NCBI GenBank assembly: GCA_015039365.1 | Contig: WION01000031.1 | Coordinates: 275,454-339,453 of the forward strand | Direction: 5' to 3' | Source: Amanita rubescens | Taxonomy: Eukaryota; Basidiomycota; Agaricomycetes; Agaricales; Amanitaceae | Length of the DNA: 64,000 bases | In this document: piece by piece, positions 10,489-23,000 of the stretch | Layout: every line of letters starts with the position of its first letter | Position numbering within the stretch: position 1 is the first letter of the stretch | Program-made: the position numbers and the translations under genes | The notes under the pieces: model-generated | Seen by the model: the letters and a program-made list of their open reading frames with translations, nothing else | Database searches by the model: none | What the model was told of the DNA's origin: nothing

Positions 10489-10999
10489 GATTGATGAAGT
10501 TCAAAAGTCAGGCCAGAAGAGTCTGAAGAGGAAGGCGTCAACGTCCGCAACTACCAGATCAAAGCGGCCTCCGGCCGCAACTACTACCAGTACAAGGCGA
10601 AAAATGATCACATAAATGTCAACCGGCTACCGTTTCATGCTATGTTTACTGTACTGTGATTCGAATGAATGATCAAAGGACCCGTTCGATGCTGTCCTGC
10701 TCCTCGGCGATTCTGTCACCTGAGCTGTATAATCGAAGGGTCTCTGCCTCGTGCATCATCACGCATACACTTCTCTGTCCAAAACCGTACTGAGGGTAAC
10801 CGACATTCACGCAGATGACGATACTCAATGCTATCAGCCGAGCGCATGTCTTTAACGCGTACTCACCTAGTCACCGCATAAAAATCTCTTGACAACTTGT
10901 CAACAAAGTTCTTATTCCCTATCACCACGACGCCCGCGACCCTGCCCGTCTATGCTAAACCATGCGGACCTGGTATATATATTACACGGGTAGATTATG
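10489..10999 (+). repeat. Segmental duplication copy A, part 2
   Basis: Collinear with about 16555-17120. It contains the end of a gene related to the frame ending at 16574. Here the frame stays open past DEVQK into a basic tail (GQKSLKRKASTSATTRSKRP) and stops at about 10614. In copy B that tail is cut by TAA. The rest is the non-coding 3' flank. Confidence 0.8.
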
Positions 11000-11543
11000 G
11001 TTGATTAACGGGTGATTACTGGAGAGACGTGGACATTCTACATCAAGCACGACAAATCGAAACCAAGATTGAACTTTATAGAAGGACAAGGAGAGTCGCG
11101 GGAAATACAGCACTGGATTCTATGATGATGATGCGACACATGCTATAGCTTCATGAATAGCACCAGTAGTAAGGTAGTTGTCGTTGGGTTGCAGGACGGT
11201 AAGAATGCGCACTTTCATCGCTTGCTTGCTTTCTGCACAGGGTGCAACACCGGATCCACCCAACATGGAAGCTAAGGTAGGGGTGCTGCATTGCGCGTCC
11301 AGTCAAATAAGCGCGTGATTCGGTGCGGTACGCGAGGGTACGTGGTTGTGCTGGAAAATTTGTGCACAGCCAAACATCAGTTTGGGTTCCTTCAAGGCAT
11401 TCGTTTGTCGACATCTATACAACGTGAACTGATACAGGAGTTTACGTCATTATCGAAAAACAACTTACCTCGGAGTTATTGACGTAGTACCATGGATCGT
11501 GTGGTACACGCATTGAAGGTTGGATCCAGCCATCGTTCGTCGA
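11000..11543. other. Intergenic, weak minus-strand coding signals
   Basis: Short minus-strand frames (11151-11414) and the stretch near 11477-11521, which reads MRVPHDPWYYVNNSE before a GTAAGT, may be further exons of the minus-strand gene at 11544-12141. I could not join them in one consistent frame. Confidence 0.3.
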
Positions 11544-12141
11544 TTACAATGTGAATTGATGGTTGTAACGATGCCAAATTGCTAGCTGGTCGCAGGATCT
11601 ATTAGTTGCGATAAAGAAACAGTCAGTGTCGGAGATACGTCTACATTTGCCAAAAGAAAGTGCCTTACCGCTCGTTACGGACTCGATAGTGTATTAGTCC
11701 GGGGTATAGCTCATCAATCAGGCGATTCTCGCCAAGTAAAAATGTATGAGCGAGTGACCGATCCCATGCGAGAATAGTGAGCGTCGATGTCAACTTCACG
11801 ATGTGGCGATCGTCTGGTGGATCATGCCAGTCGCCCAACAAGTTGAGCGCCAGGTTCAACGTCTCCATTCCCGTAACGAAGGTAGTCCCCAGCCATCCAT
11901 CCCTTTTCAGAGGGATGAAACGCTGGCTGGTGAGTTTGGAGGAGAGTTTCGGGGTGAAAGAATGGGATTGCGTGTGTACGGCCGAGTTTGAGGCGTATTC
12001 GGCGGTAATTGAGAGTGTGGGATGGGTGCTTTGTGCTGCTCGGGGAAGCACAGGTGAGACGGGCGGGAGATTGCTCGTTTGGACTGTTGGGTATGAATGG
12101 CGAGCTTTAGAACTCTCGCTGCGGGCCCTGTATTGTTGCAT
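11544..12141 (-). CDS. Hypothetical protein, possibly partial
   Basis: A minus-strand frame of 158 codons (11665-12141) gains a better end if a GTAAGG...CTAATAG intron is removed just after the codons for RVRNE. It then reads RVRNERSCDQLAIWHRYN and stops at 11544-11546. The upstream part is Ser/Thr/Pro-rich, then LTSQRFIPLKRDGWLGTTF. An overlapping plus-strand frame (11777-12382) is of similar length, so the strand choice rests on the intron. The 5' end lies close to duplication copy B, so the gene may have been truncated there. Function unknown. Confidence 0.35.
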
Positions 12142-13446
12142 TTATCTTGAAAAGCGGGGTTGGCAAGAGGACATCTGGCTGAGTTCGATCGCAGATTTGG
12201 ACAAAGTTGCGCAGGTCGCTAATGGAGGCGGTTGTTTGGCTCGTGCATTCGGCGTAGGCATTCGCATGTCGTCTGGGCTGGCACCGTCGGTAGCCGGGGC
12301 AGCGGTGAAGGGAGAAGTGTTTGAGGGAGGTACGGTAGACGAGAAAGCACACGGCGGCCGACAACAAAAAGAGTATATTTAGTCCAAGAAGATGATACTC
12401 AGTTAACATCGTCAAGCTAGCACCGTTGGGACTGGGTAGGAGTCTGCTCAGTTAGTAGGACGGAAGTATCTATGTACTGACGTAATCCACCACTAATAAT
12501 TTCTCTCCGCCAAATTCATTGATCTTGCTCTCGCCAATGCTAGTGAGCTCTTTCGTCATTCCTTCTAGTAGACTAATTAGTGATCACGTTCATGCAGACC
12601 CTGCCAACTGGACATGGGAGGATAATCAACCCACTTGGCCTGTATGGGCCGCCACTTGGTGCGGCATGTCCGAGGGTGGTGTGGCTGTGTTTGTTTGCTC
12701 CGGCGTGGCAAGCCGCGTCTCGGGCTCTTAACTGTCCATTACAAAAATGGATAGCGACGGGGAAACGATAAGGCCGAAGCCCTTCGTTACATTTCGACTT
12801 CGGAACTTCGTTACACTTCGGCCTCGGAAAATGGTTCGAAAAACTTCCTTTTACCCGGTCGAACAATTTAGTAAGTAACAATGACCAATTTCACGCTCGT
12901 CTGTCAACAACATGAGGAAAAAGGTCTGCCCTAACGCTTTGGACGACACAGATTGGATCTAGCTCACTGGCTATGGTCCCAAAGAAGGAAGGATTGCAAG
13001 TCCATTACACACAGCTTTAGTCATCGTTGCTGCATAGGCCCAAAGATACTACTTCACTGCAGCACTGTAGTGTTCATCCCGCGTCGATTGTAAGTGCTAA
13101 TGATTCCGCCTTTACCACTGCCACACCTCATTCTAAAGGACTCTAACGATGCGCCGCTAGTAGCCTAGTTACCACGCGAATAAGGTTCTCGACTCTTGCC
13201 GCATTGCTTGCGTATTTTTGCAATTCATTCGTTCGCCGCCGTATCAGGTCATATAATACACAAAGGCCGTGTACAATGTACGACCTGTCATGCTAATAAC
13301 ATCGACTAATTATCTTCATGCCATCTTGGCCGGCTCCAATCCCTTGCTCCACGATCAGCGCTCATGCATGCATAGCTAGACGAATTTAACGCAGACGGTC
13401 ATGTGGGAAGTCCAGCCCGTTACGTGAATAGGGCCCACCTTGGATG

Positions 13447-13453
13447 TATAAAA
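13447..13453 (+). promoter_or_regulatory. TATA box of kinase-like gene B
   Basis: TATAAAA lies 88 nt before the ATG at 13535, the same spacing as in copy A. Confidence 0.6.
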
Positions 13454-13534
13454 GCCCTAGCAGGTGCCGTTGCAGAATTCTCAGGCTGGTCCTCTACATC
13501 TCTTCTACGTTGAACGTTAACCCTCTTGTCTCTA

Positions 13535-14834
13535 ATGCGTCTTACGACTGTCACTATTGCATTCATTTTCTTCGGTACCGTCTTCGCGACGCCGATCTAT
13601 CCCCTTCGTGGCAATCCCGTCGCACTTTCCGTAAGTCGTTGGGGAAACATTCTCCGATTATTCTAAATTGTTGGATTATCAGAAACGAGCGAAAGACTCA
13701 ACCAGCACCGACACCGGCACTGGGGAGCCACCGCGTGGTCGTGGTCGCGGCCGCGGCCGGGGTATGGGAAGAGGGGTAAGTGGTTCTGCTTCGTAGTGAT
13801 CACGATATCCGGGGGGCTAACTCTGGTTCTAGGGCACCGGGACCGGCGCGTCAAGCAGCCCCAAGCGAAAGGCTAGTAGCGTAAGTCACCTCCATCCCAC
13901 TATGAACCATACCCCGTAAACGGACATCTCATTTAGAAAAGCCAATCCGGATCCAGGAAGCGGGCCAAGTGCGAGCCTAACCCGGTTTCCGAGGCCGTGT
14001 TTTTGGAGGCCTTGAGACACATCAACCCAAAATTTGCCGGTAGAGGGAGCCGGGCCCTGGCTGTCTTCCCGATTAGTGAACCTGTTGGAGGGTGTCAAGC
14101 CGTTGTCAAAATCATTAGTACGCACGAGAGTCGTAACCTCGATGCGGAAGACCTTGCAAAAATTCCTGAGGAAGTTGCCGGTCTTGCTCAGGTCAAGCAA
14201 CTCTTAGGTTGGGGTACCAGGAAAAACCCGCCGCTCGAGTACATTTTGATGAAGCACGTGGGTGACCCCTTGGTCGAGATGGCCGAAAAAGGGTTGACTC
14301 TGGCGAACAACAAAGAGTTCATCGAGAGAAAGCAAGCCGCGGCATTGGAGCTTTATCGGACGGAATTACACCTAGAACATGGGTACGTGTTCATTGATTT
14401 CCGATTGGTACTGGACACTTATGGTTGGTTATAGTGACCCCACGGGCCACGACAACTATTTGTGGACCTTCCATGAAGATGCAGATGAGACCGATATGGA
14501 CGCCCGCTTCACTGTCGATGTTGTCGATTGGGACGAAGCTAAACAGGTTGGTCCCGAAGGCACCCAGTACGCAAAAGCTCCAACGCCATACAACGTTCCG
14601 GACGAGAGGGCGATCTATGCTCCCACGGACACTCCCAAATCGTCTGACAAGGCAAGTTCCAGCCCTGCCAGCAATTCCGAGGATGAGGCCGAGAAGGCGG
14701 AGAAAGAGCGCAAGAAGGCGGCGGCGGCAGCAGCTAGTATGCATCACACTACTGGTGATGGAACACGCCGTTCAAGCCGGTTCAAGGCAAAGGGAAAGGC
14801 AAAGGCGACAGGGTCTGACTCGGAGCATGAGTAG
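13535..14834 (+). CDS. Kinase-like protein with signal peptide, copy B (360 aa)
   Basis: Five exons: 13535-13630, 13683-13775, 13833-13880, 13937-14382, 14435-14834 (361 codons including stop). The signal peptide is identical to copy A up to TP; the Arg-Gly segment is longer and cleaner (RGRGRGRGRGMGRG). The kinase-like part keeps AVVKI, YILM, HGDPTGHDN and VVDWDE. In the Gly-rich loop one Gly is Ala (GRGSRALAV instead of GKGSRGLAV). The tail differs most between copies (ERKKAAAAAAS, SDSEHE). Both copies retain open frames and identical splice sites, suggesting both are, or recently were, functional. Confidence 0.8.
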
Positions 14835-15249
14835 TGGGTTGAGGGGAAGACAAGATGTGTTGATGTCTAGTTCTCACTTGTCAGTTTACTACAGTGCAAG
14901 AACAATAGATTTGTTTCGTTTCGAATTGGGTGATCGAGACTCGATGCGACAGTCAGCTACATGGGAACATGGCGCCTGCCAGACGGGCCACACTCAATTG
15001 ACGCAATGGCCAGATTAATGGTAACGTACATAACTGGAATTACGAGTCATGAAATGGACGAGATAGTAGACGTTCGATGCATAGATAATTGAATTGAGTA
15101 GTACGGGCCGCGATGTTCGGAATCTAAACACGAGATACTACGCAGGATAACAAGCTTGTTCAATTTCCACCGTCCAACCGCCAGCATCGCCAATGTAACA
15201 GAGGAAAGAGGGGTGGGTGTCACGGTACCCACACCTACTCCAATTAATG

Positions 15250-16574
15250 GGAACTCTCATCTTCATCTCACCTTCACCTAAGCATTCTGCTCTCTCCTCA
15301 ACCGGACTCGGCCCACGAAAAAGTTCCACAGCCGCAACCGCAGACTCCTCAACTGCAATTGCCAAAGCACAAGCTAAGACCATCGTGGGCTATATGGTCC
15401 CAGCTTCCTGGGGATTCTTTCAGCGCTCCTGCCATCATTATATCTCATCCACCGTCAGATGCGGTCCAGCAAGCGTTGGATATCCGTACGCCGCCTCCGT
15501 CCCACCACCATTGCCGTCTGCCACGTTGCCTTTCGTCGGTGACGAAGACATGGCAGGTACCGAAGCAAAGAAGAAAGTAGTAGCAGTAATGGTTGAAGAG
15601 GAAAAGCACGAAGAAAGTGGAAACGAGACCGAGAGCGAAAACGGCTGCTACGGCAACAGACTCGTCGACCGTTCCTTCTTCAGCTACTTCTATTATCGAC
15701 ATTTCGACGTCTTCTACAGTGCCTGGGTCCCCAGCAACGTCTAATACTGCTCTGCCCGCCGTGGTTGGTAATGGTATGATAGGGCGCCGTAAACGATAGC
15801 GATTGAAATGGAAAGCCGAGCTTTTTTCAAGTGCTCGATTCGTGAATGGCCGTTGTTATTGTTCCCACCTTGCTCATTCGCACATCCTATCCGTCCTCAT
15901 CATGAAACTGGTGGCAGAGACCATGATATGCTGCACGGCATTCCCAAATCAACCGGTGTTGCAGCCCGTGACAATAAGGGAGCTGAGGACAACGAACGAA
16001 AAGCAAATAGCATCAGTAACAAGGTCGTCGTCGTTTGGTTCCAGGGTGGGTACTGTCAAATTGATGAGCAGTGGCGAGGACTCCAATAGCTTGTGACCCG
16101 GAGTCATCTAAAACGGTTCCCGGTTTCCCGCGAATCAAGCCAGATCTGCTTTCTTTCCAACCCAAGGACTTGGTACACCTCTACGACGATGTGTATTACA
16201 CTCCGCCCATAATTAACCGCCTGTTTGATTCTTTTGTTATTCGTTTCTCTTCTCCCCCTGAGGCTCAACGTCTTTGGCTCCTGCAGATGACAACATCCGG
16301 TTCTAATAAAGGTTCGCAAAAGGGCTATCTCGTGGCACAAGATATCATCAAACAATTCCGACAGCATCTTGGATCTGGTCAACCCTCGCAAGCAAAGAAC
16401 CCAGACTTGAAGGGGGAGGGGAAGGCAGAGGAACCATTGTCGGTTGAGGTAAACTACGTTCTCGTCCGTCCCGCCGGTGAGAGGGAACATAAATGGGTCC
16501 TTCCGGAGGGTTGGGAACAGCGACGAAATGTTTACCTCTTGGAGTTGCCTCTGGATGATGAAGTTCAAAAGTAA
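15250..16574 (+). pseudogene. Broken or poorly resolved gene in copy B
   Basis: Several coding-like pieces in different frames: a Ser/Pro-rich region (15255-15560, HPPSDAVQQALDIRTPPPS), a basic/Ser-Thr region (KRKSTKKVETRPRAK...TDSSTVPSSATS, 15593-15799), 15808-16089, and a 167-codon frame 16071-16574 (LLSFQPKDLVHLYDDVYYTPP...RLWLLQ...NYVLVRP...LPLDDEVQK). A CAG|GTACCG...TAGCAG intron could join the first two; I could not join the rest. The homologous tail in copy A continues 13 or more codons past EVQK, so the TAA here looks like a nonsense change. No family recognised. Confidence 0.4.
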
Positions 16575-17120
16575 GACCAGAAGATTCGGAAGAGGAAGGC
16601 GTCAACGTCCGCAATTACCAGATCAAACTGCGGCCGCCGAAGGAAATGAAGGCGTCAACGTCTGCATCTACCGGTACAAGGCAGTCAACGAGGCTCAAGA
16701 ACGTCGGCGAGGTTGAAGAATGATCAGATAAATGTCAACCGGCTACCGTTTCATGTTATGTTTACTGTACTGTGATTCGAATGAATGATCAAAGAACCCG
16801 TTCGATGCTGTCCTCCTCGGCGATTCTGTCACCTGAGCTGTATAATTGAAGGGTCTCTGCCTCATGCATCATCACGCATACACTTTTCTGTCCAAAATTG
16901 TACTGAGGGTAGCCGACATCCACGCAGATAACGATACTCAATGCTATCAGCCGGGCGCATGTCTTTAACGCGTACTCATCTAATCACCGCATACAAGTCT
17001 CTTGACAACTTGTCAACAGAGTTCTTATTCCCCTATCACCACGACACCCGCGACCTGCCGCGACCCTGGCCGTCTATTAGGCCATGCGGACCCGGTATAT
17101 AATTACACGGGTAAATTATG
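16555..17120 (+). repeat. Segmental duplication copy B, part 2
   Basis: Collinear with 10489-10999. It ends at ATTACACGGGTAAATTATG, after which the two loci share nothing obvious. Confidence 0.8.
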
Positions 17121-19323
17121 TACAAACTTCCCCGCACTCTCCCCACTCCTCATCCCCCTAAATAGCGGACGCCGAAAAACACCAACCGGAAACACACGCG
17201 TTTATCGCGTTTTTATCTATTCTTTCCCTTGATCGAATCCTGGAATCCTGACTTTTGGATACGTATACCTATATAGAACGGTTTTTTTGGATGCGTGATC
17301 GCCGGTTGCTTAGCTGATAGTGTACAGCGTACGTTTACGTTCGTTACTAGTGCCATACTTGGATGCGAACAAACTCCAGCAACAGCTTCTAGCCTGTCGC
17401 GTTGCTCGAGCCGAATATGAAGCATCCTCGGCAAGACCCGGCAACGCGCGCCTCGAGGCCAAGCGCCGTGCACGAGCCCGACCCCAACGGACCAAAACCC
17501 CAAATATTTGATTTTTTTTTGATGGCTTATTGGCAAAAGAACAAAGAAACGTCCAGAAACGTGAGGCAAGGCGCGCCCTGAAAGAACTTTCCATACCTCG
17601 CGCACCGCCAATTGAATGAATGGTGTACGCGAATGAATGGAAAACGGAACCGACGTACGGTAACTTGATGCGCTTGATATATTGACATATTTTGATGGAA
17701 GTACTGTTTAGAATTCCGGCCTTGAGTTGAGCCAGGTGAATGGTGGGTTCGAGCGGGGCACGGGAACACGAACGTTTGAACTTTGAACAGAACTGTCACT
17801 TGCGGCACAGGGCGGGACGCGTCGTACGTCGCCGTCGGATCATCATATCAACTTGATTCTTTTACGTGATTGGGATAGTACACCTTGCTACGCTTATTAT
17901 GATAACACGACACGCGTTTATCGATAATGACGTATGGGATGAAGACCGGAAAGAACAATGCACAGCCTTGTACCGCAATGAGAGTGGCAATGGTATTCAC
18001 AGAACGTTAGGGAACGATGACATCACTATTTAAGCATATCGCACGCACACGCCGTCGAGCAAGAAAACCTAACATACCGTAAACAGAGGATCGACGTTCG
18101 TTGTGGGGCTCAACTAGTAGACACAATAACTAGAAGGTATTCGGCCGACGACATACACTCCTAAGCTCCCCAAGCGGGATTCCCGGCCCTTTGCAGGTAA
18201 GCGAGGAAGCATTGACGTCACATCAACACCGCCTGATGATGCAAAACATGATAAGATATGGTCAACGCACCCCGCACACCCCCAAAAACCCACCGGAACA
18301 TGAGAGTGCGACAATTCCGAGTAATAGACGCGAGGGTACACTCCTACACGCGTGAGCGTGAACCAGTTTGCGTGGATTGTCCCCTTTGCTCGTGCTCGGC
18401 CCATCATTACAAAGTAACTGCTTAACGTGTAACCGGAAATTTCAGACACACACGAGGGCGGGCGGGCGAGATAGGACACCAACCTGTCAAAGAGCTCCTC
18501 GGTGAGCTAGTTCGAATGGTTAATTGCCGCGAGAACCCTTTGTATGCTCTACATTGTTCTTTCATTGAGGCATGCATCTTTCCTCGTTCACAAAGAGTCG
18601 GTGATTCAAATTGCTTTCTTTGCATTGGACGCTTGGTACCTTTTGATGGATACCGATCAGAGTTTTACAGAATAAAGGAAACGTTTACAAACCTAGTTAA
18701 GTAAATTTCCAACACCGCCAATAGACAAAAGGCAATGCAACGCGCCGGCAACCTTCAAGGGCTGGAAACCATATTCGTGCGTTAGTACGTAAAAAGGTAG
18801 AATCATGATACACGAACGCGTCGCGAGTCCGAGGAGGTAGAGACGTAAAACAATCACAGAAACCGCGCTTGAATTTTGAACCAATTCGCGTCGGCGATAT
18901 ATCTTGCTCAAAGACTGACAGGGGACCACCACCTCACCACATACACGCATAGCCTGGCACGTATTGGCATGGCATGTATTCTCGCGATCTGCCAACGATA
19001 TACCAATCGGAGCGGTGTATCCTGGGAAGAGACCCTGAGAGCACGCACGTATATTGGCTTTGCCCTACTTACGCGTACGGCGTGGGCTGAACGACGACCA
19101 CTTCCTTCACCCCCTAGAACCTCTAACTAGTCCCCCTGATCGTCGGATAGTTCATCAATCGCCATTCTCAAACGCGAGAATGCGAAAAGCAATTGCAAAA
19201 AGAACACAGCCTGCGTTCATTTCATTCCCCCCTAAAGACAAAGGTATTGCAGGACAATGCTACTCACTCATATCAACGCAATGTAACCATAACGAGCTAT
19301 GACGCCCTCGTTCGTCACATTAG
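17121..19323. other. Gene-poor stretch with one interrupted open frame
   Basis: The only coding-like item is a plus-strand frame from about 17320 to 17619. It has basic helical content (LEAKRRARARPQRTK, then LLAKEQRNVQKREARRALKEL), a single in-frame TGA at 17509-17511 followed by a T run, and no ATG at the expected place. It could be a pseudogene or a gene with an intron I misread. The rest shows only short overlapping frames. Confidence 0.3.
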
Positions 19324-19919
19324 TTAGCATACGACTGAGACCTTTGTCGCTTGAATTTGAGATTGGTGGAGGCAGAGGGCCAACTTGCAATAGAACCGAG
19401 TCGCTTTTCCGGTTCGCATAGCGTTCGTGCCGGTGTTGGTGCACAGTGGTGGTGCGCGGTGGAGGCCTTGACGTTGATGTATACTCATCCTCTTGATCTT
19501 GGCATCGCCTGGGCCCACTCCGGAATCATGTTGCTTCCGACTTCCGTTCCGTCGAGGGCGGTGCAAAGCTGGACAAACATTGCGTAACCAATCAGATCTT
19601 TTAGAACGCAATCCGCTGAGTACTCGTTAAGGCCTAATTTAGGACTCGTATGGCACAAGGAACGAATGTCATCGACCGCATCGATAGATGTGCGTTGTAT
19701 TCCCCCGCATGCGATCGTCGTAGTGCTCCAGGCTAGGCACCAGGACAAGGGGAGTTCATGGTACCTAGCAGGACCTGTCTTCCTCGACGCGGACCAACTG
19801 CTGAACGTCATCGCCGATGATTCGGTATCGTCTTCCGAGAACACGTCCTCCAGTCCAGGCCTTTCCATTCCTTTGAATAGATACAATCCGCAAGCCGCGC
19901 ACCCACCTCTCACCGTCAA
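19324..19919 (-). other. Possible minus-strand coding remnant
   Basis: One frame runs 198 codons with a single TGA (about 19487), reading LNEYSADCVLKDLIGYAMF before the stop and ASTNLKFKRQRSQSYAN at its end. The opposite strand carries a competing 135-codon frame (19666-20073) rich in Ser. Neither shows a domain I recognise. Kept as a remnant, not a gene. Confidence 0.25.
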
Positions 19920-20079
19920 CCGCCGCAGCTCGTCCGCATCGGACAGCGCAACCCCTGTCAGTTCGGGTTACAGGTTCTCCTACCTGTCGACTGCTGCTAC
20001 ACACTTTGATCCGGACGAAACGAACGTGTTCTGGTCGAGTAAGTCGAGTACGGGATTGAGCCGGCGCTGGTAATCTGGC

Positions 20080-23000
20080 ATGCAGGATCATCACAGCCAC
20101 CTATCATTGGTCTTTTCATCATATATCGGCTCTCCGGCTTCCAGGTCCTTGCCTCCTATCTGTGGTTGGACCAAGCTCTCTAGCAGCTCGCGGTTTTGTG
20201 TTTTTGGCACATTTGCATAGGTCGAGGTGGGTTGGGGAAAGCTTTAAGGTGCGTCTTTTGAACGAATCACGAGAACCGTGTCGGACGTGAACTGCAGAAG
20301 TAGAATTCTAGAGTGGGGCGGGACCGTTCCGAATCGTGGATCATCAGATTCGAAAGAGAATATTTCCAAAGAAATGCGATCGTTATCTTATCGTGTTGAA
20401 CCAAGGAACGTCACTATCAATCGCGGATCGTTCGGTGACGGTCCGATGTTAATGATGCTATCACTCAACTGACTACTTTTTCTGTGTAGATGATGCTCTC
20501 TTCGTCCTTTCCCACTGGAAACGTATACGTAGCTTCTGCAATTGGCAATTTGTCCAGAGTAAACCTCTGTTGCATACCAGTTCGCCTACCTGGTGTCGCT
20601 ACTACTCTCATGCTTGGTGCTGCGATCAAGGCCGCACTCGAAACCTTGCGCGAGCGACGTCGCAGGTTACTCTAACGAGGTTACAATTTGTCGAGTTCTC
20701 TGGTCTTCTGTTGCCATTACATTCAACAGCACATCAAATTCGTCTACGCACTTACGTGCTTATTTCACCAGGATTTACCAATATTAGCCCCCGACACCTG
20801 TCATTCATTTTCTCTTCTCGACTTCCGAGGACCTAGCACTTATTAGATGCGACATGTCATCGTCATGATAGACCACTCACCTCCTAAATGCTTCGGACCC
20901 TTGCAGTGTCGTTTTACTGCCGGTTCTGAAAGGTAGATTTTTGCCAGCAGCTTAACACCCGAGAGTCTAAAAAGTCAATATCCCCAGAGTTTACGATCAT
21001 CTCCCACCTACGTACCCTACGTGACGCAATGGGCGCCAGTCTAACCGCTGCTAATGCGCTAATCACTTAAATTGCAGTGATGTTCGATACTGACTTCGAG
21101 ATTAAAATAGGCTTATCAGACGACCTCGAGTACCACCACACTTTCAATTAGGCTACCGGTTCAGGTGAATTAACTACCACGCTACCTAATATCCCAACGT
21201 CACGATCAATATCGCAACTCGGAACGTATTCGTATTGCTCTTCCCCTCTTCACCATCTCACCGACGCATTCATTTCTCTCACGAAGGATTCGTGAAGATC
21301 CAAATATGGTAATCACTCCCTTGGCTTTCCCACAGCTTTTCAATGGTTTGAGGAATTGGCTTTCAGGCAACGCTGGCCCTGATCGGCCAGCTGGCTGACG
21401 CAGTCCAACAGCTGCACAGTTGGCTCATACAACTATCCGAATTAGCCGTACACTCAAGCCCACTGCGCCGTACGTTCCGAGTCGACCCCGTGGGTAAAAG
21501 AAAAAACAATTGACAACTTCCTCCACGTCTAGAGATCTTCGCCGTCACAAGCACCGCAATGCATTATATGAAGTATGATCGTATGTATGACGCTTCGAAG
21601 ACTTCTGCCAATGACGCTCAACGTCATCGTGACCACTGACCAGCATATCAACACAGCTCTGTACATTCACCTTCCGAAAAAGTCAACTATGCTACCCTGC
21701 AGTCTGGCATGTGTTTCTCAGTCGAAGATTCTACTGGTACATTCCACGTACTACTACGCTCCTGGGATATGATACGTATCTTATAGCCAGGCAAACCGCG
21801 TAAGCGCTACACATTACGACAGGCCGCGTTAATGACGCTCAGCCGCGGCAACGCGGTAGAACTATTCCGATTGAGCTTGAGCTTATTTGAAGTCGCGATG
21901 CTTGCTTGATCAGCTAACTAGGTGCGTATGTCATGATGATCACATATCCGGAAACAGCTAATTAATAACATGACTCGAAACATCATACTCGTATGACTTT
22001 GCTTTCGAGATTTCGGATTCCCGTGGATATATGGCCGGCGCGAGAACGGTGTATGTATATGCCCTGCAGCGGCACTGGTCATGGGTATAGATCCTTCCGT
22101 TCGTTTGTTGGTTCATTCGCCTCCCCGAGGGGATTGAACCGGATACGAACACGTTTTATTGCTATTGGTAATCCAATCCCGGTTGCGGAACACCTTCCCA
22201 GTGTATCCATGACAAGAGGACGACGCGGGCCGTCCGTGCCCGTGAGTACCCGACATCCCTCCATTCCAAAAGCGCCGGGTTCGCACGCACACGCGCAACG
22301 CGAACGAGTCGTCATACCCCGGATTACGAGCCTGAGAACCCGACCGGTCGCCTTCACGCGCTCGTAATGAATTCACCGTAACACCAACTCAACACCCGTG
22401 CTGAGTCACTCTCGGTCATCCCAACTTATTCCCTATCTCTTTCTATACGATTTTCGAACTTTCCCAAGCTTGCTGATATATCACAACAAATCACATATGG
22501 GCTATACAGTTATTATAATATAACTATACGCTTGACATCTTCCGAGCGTGTAATATATGAGTTGTTGGATCATCATCTCCGTTATGTCCTGGATGAGCCA
22601 ATCGATTTGACTGCCGGTGGGATCACGAATTTCAATTAAGCGATATAGGGTGGGGAAAGGGAAGAAAGGGGGACGAAAGGAGGGAGCCACCTAACCGCTC
22701 GGCGTGAAAATAACCAATTGGCCACGTCATGACGCGAATAGGCTGCATATGTTGCAATTGTAGCTTATGCGGCAAGTATTTATAGCACCGTGCGCATATG
22801 GCGTATAATTAAGCAACGCGTAAGGTATCGCGCCCAGGCCGGCTTTTTCGGTATTTTATTATTCAAGGCGCACAGACGAATCGAGGTCTTGGGGAGATTG
22901 GATTGGTTCACGTTTGATAACGATGTGCGTGTGTGCAGTGGGTGGTGTGATCGTGTGCGTGTGCGTGTGGCAAGTGAGTGAGTGATATGATAACGATGGC

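Larger units (their letters stand above)
12249..15120 (+). repeat. Segmental duplication copy B, part 1
   Basis: Collinear partner of 4049-7032, carrying the second kinase-like gene (13535-14834). Both copies share TATA box, exon lengths (except exons 2 and 5) and intron positions. Copy B has its own small insert at about 12640-12840, including three decayed repeats of a CTTCGTTACA.TTCG unit. Confidence 0.85.

Noticed and set aside
11777..12382. 201-codon plus-strand frame
   Set aside because: It overlaps the minus-strand frame that gains an intron and a better end, and its last third is shared duplication sequence that is not open in copy A.
22500..22560. AT-rich stretch as a replication origin
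   Set aside because: No further support; fungal origins cannot be called from base composition alone.
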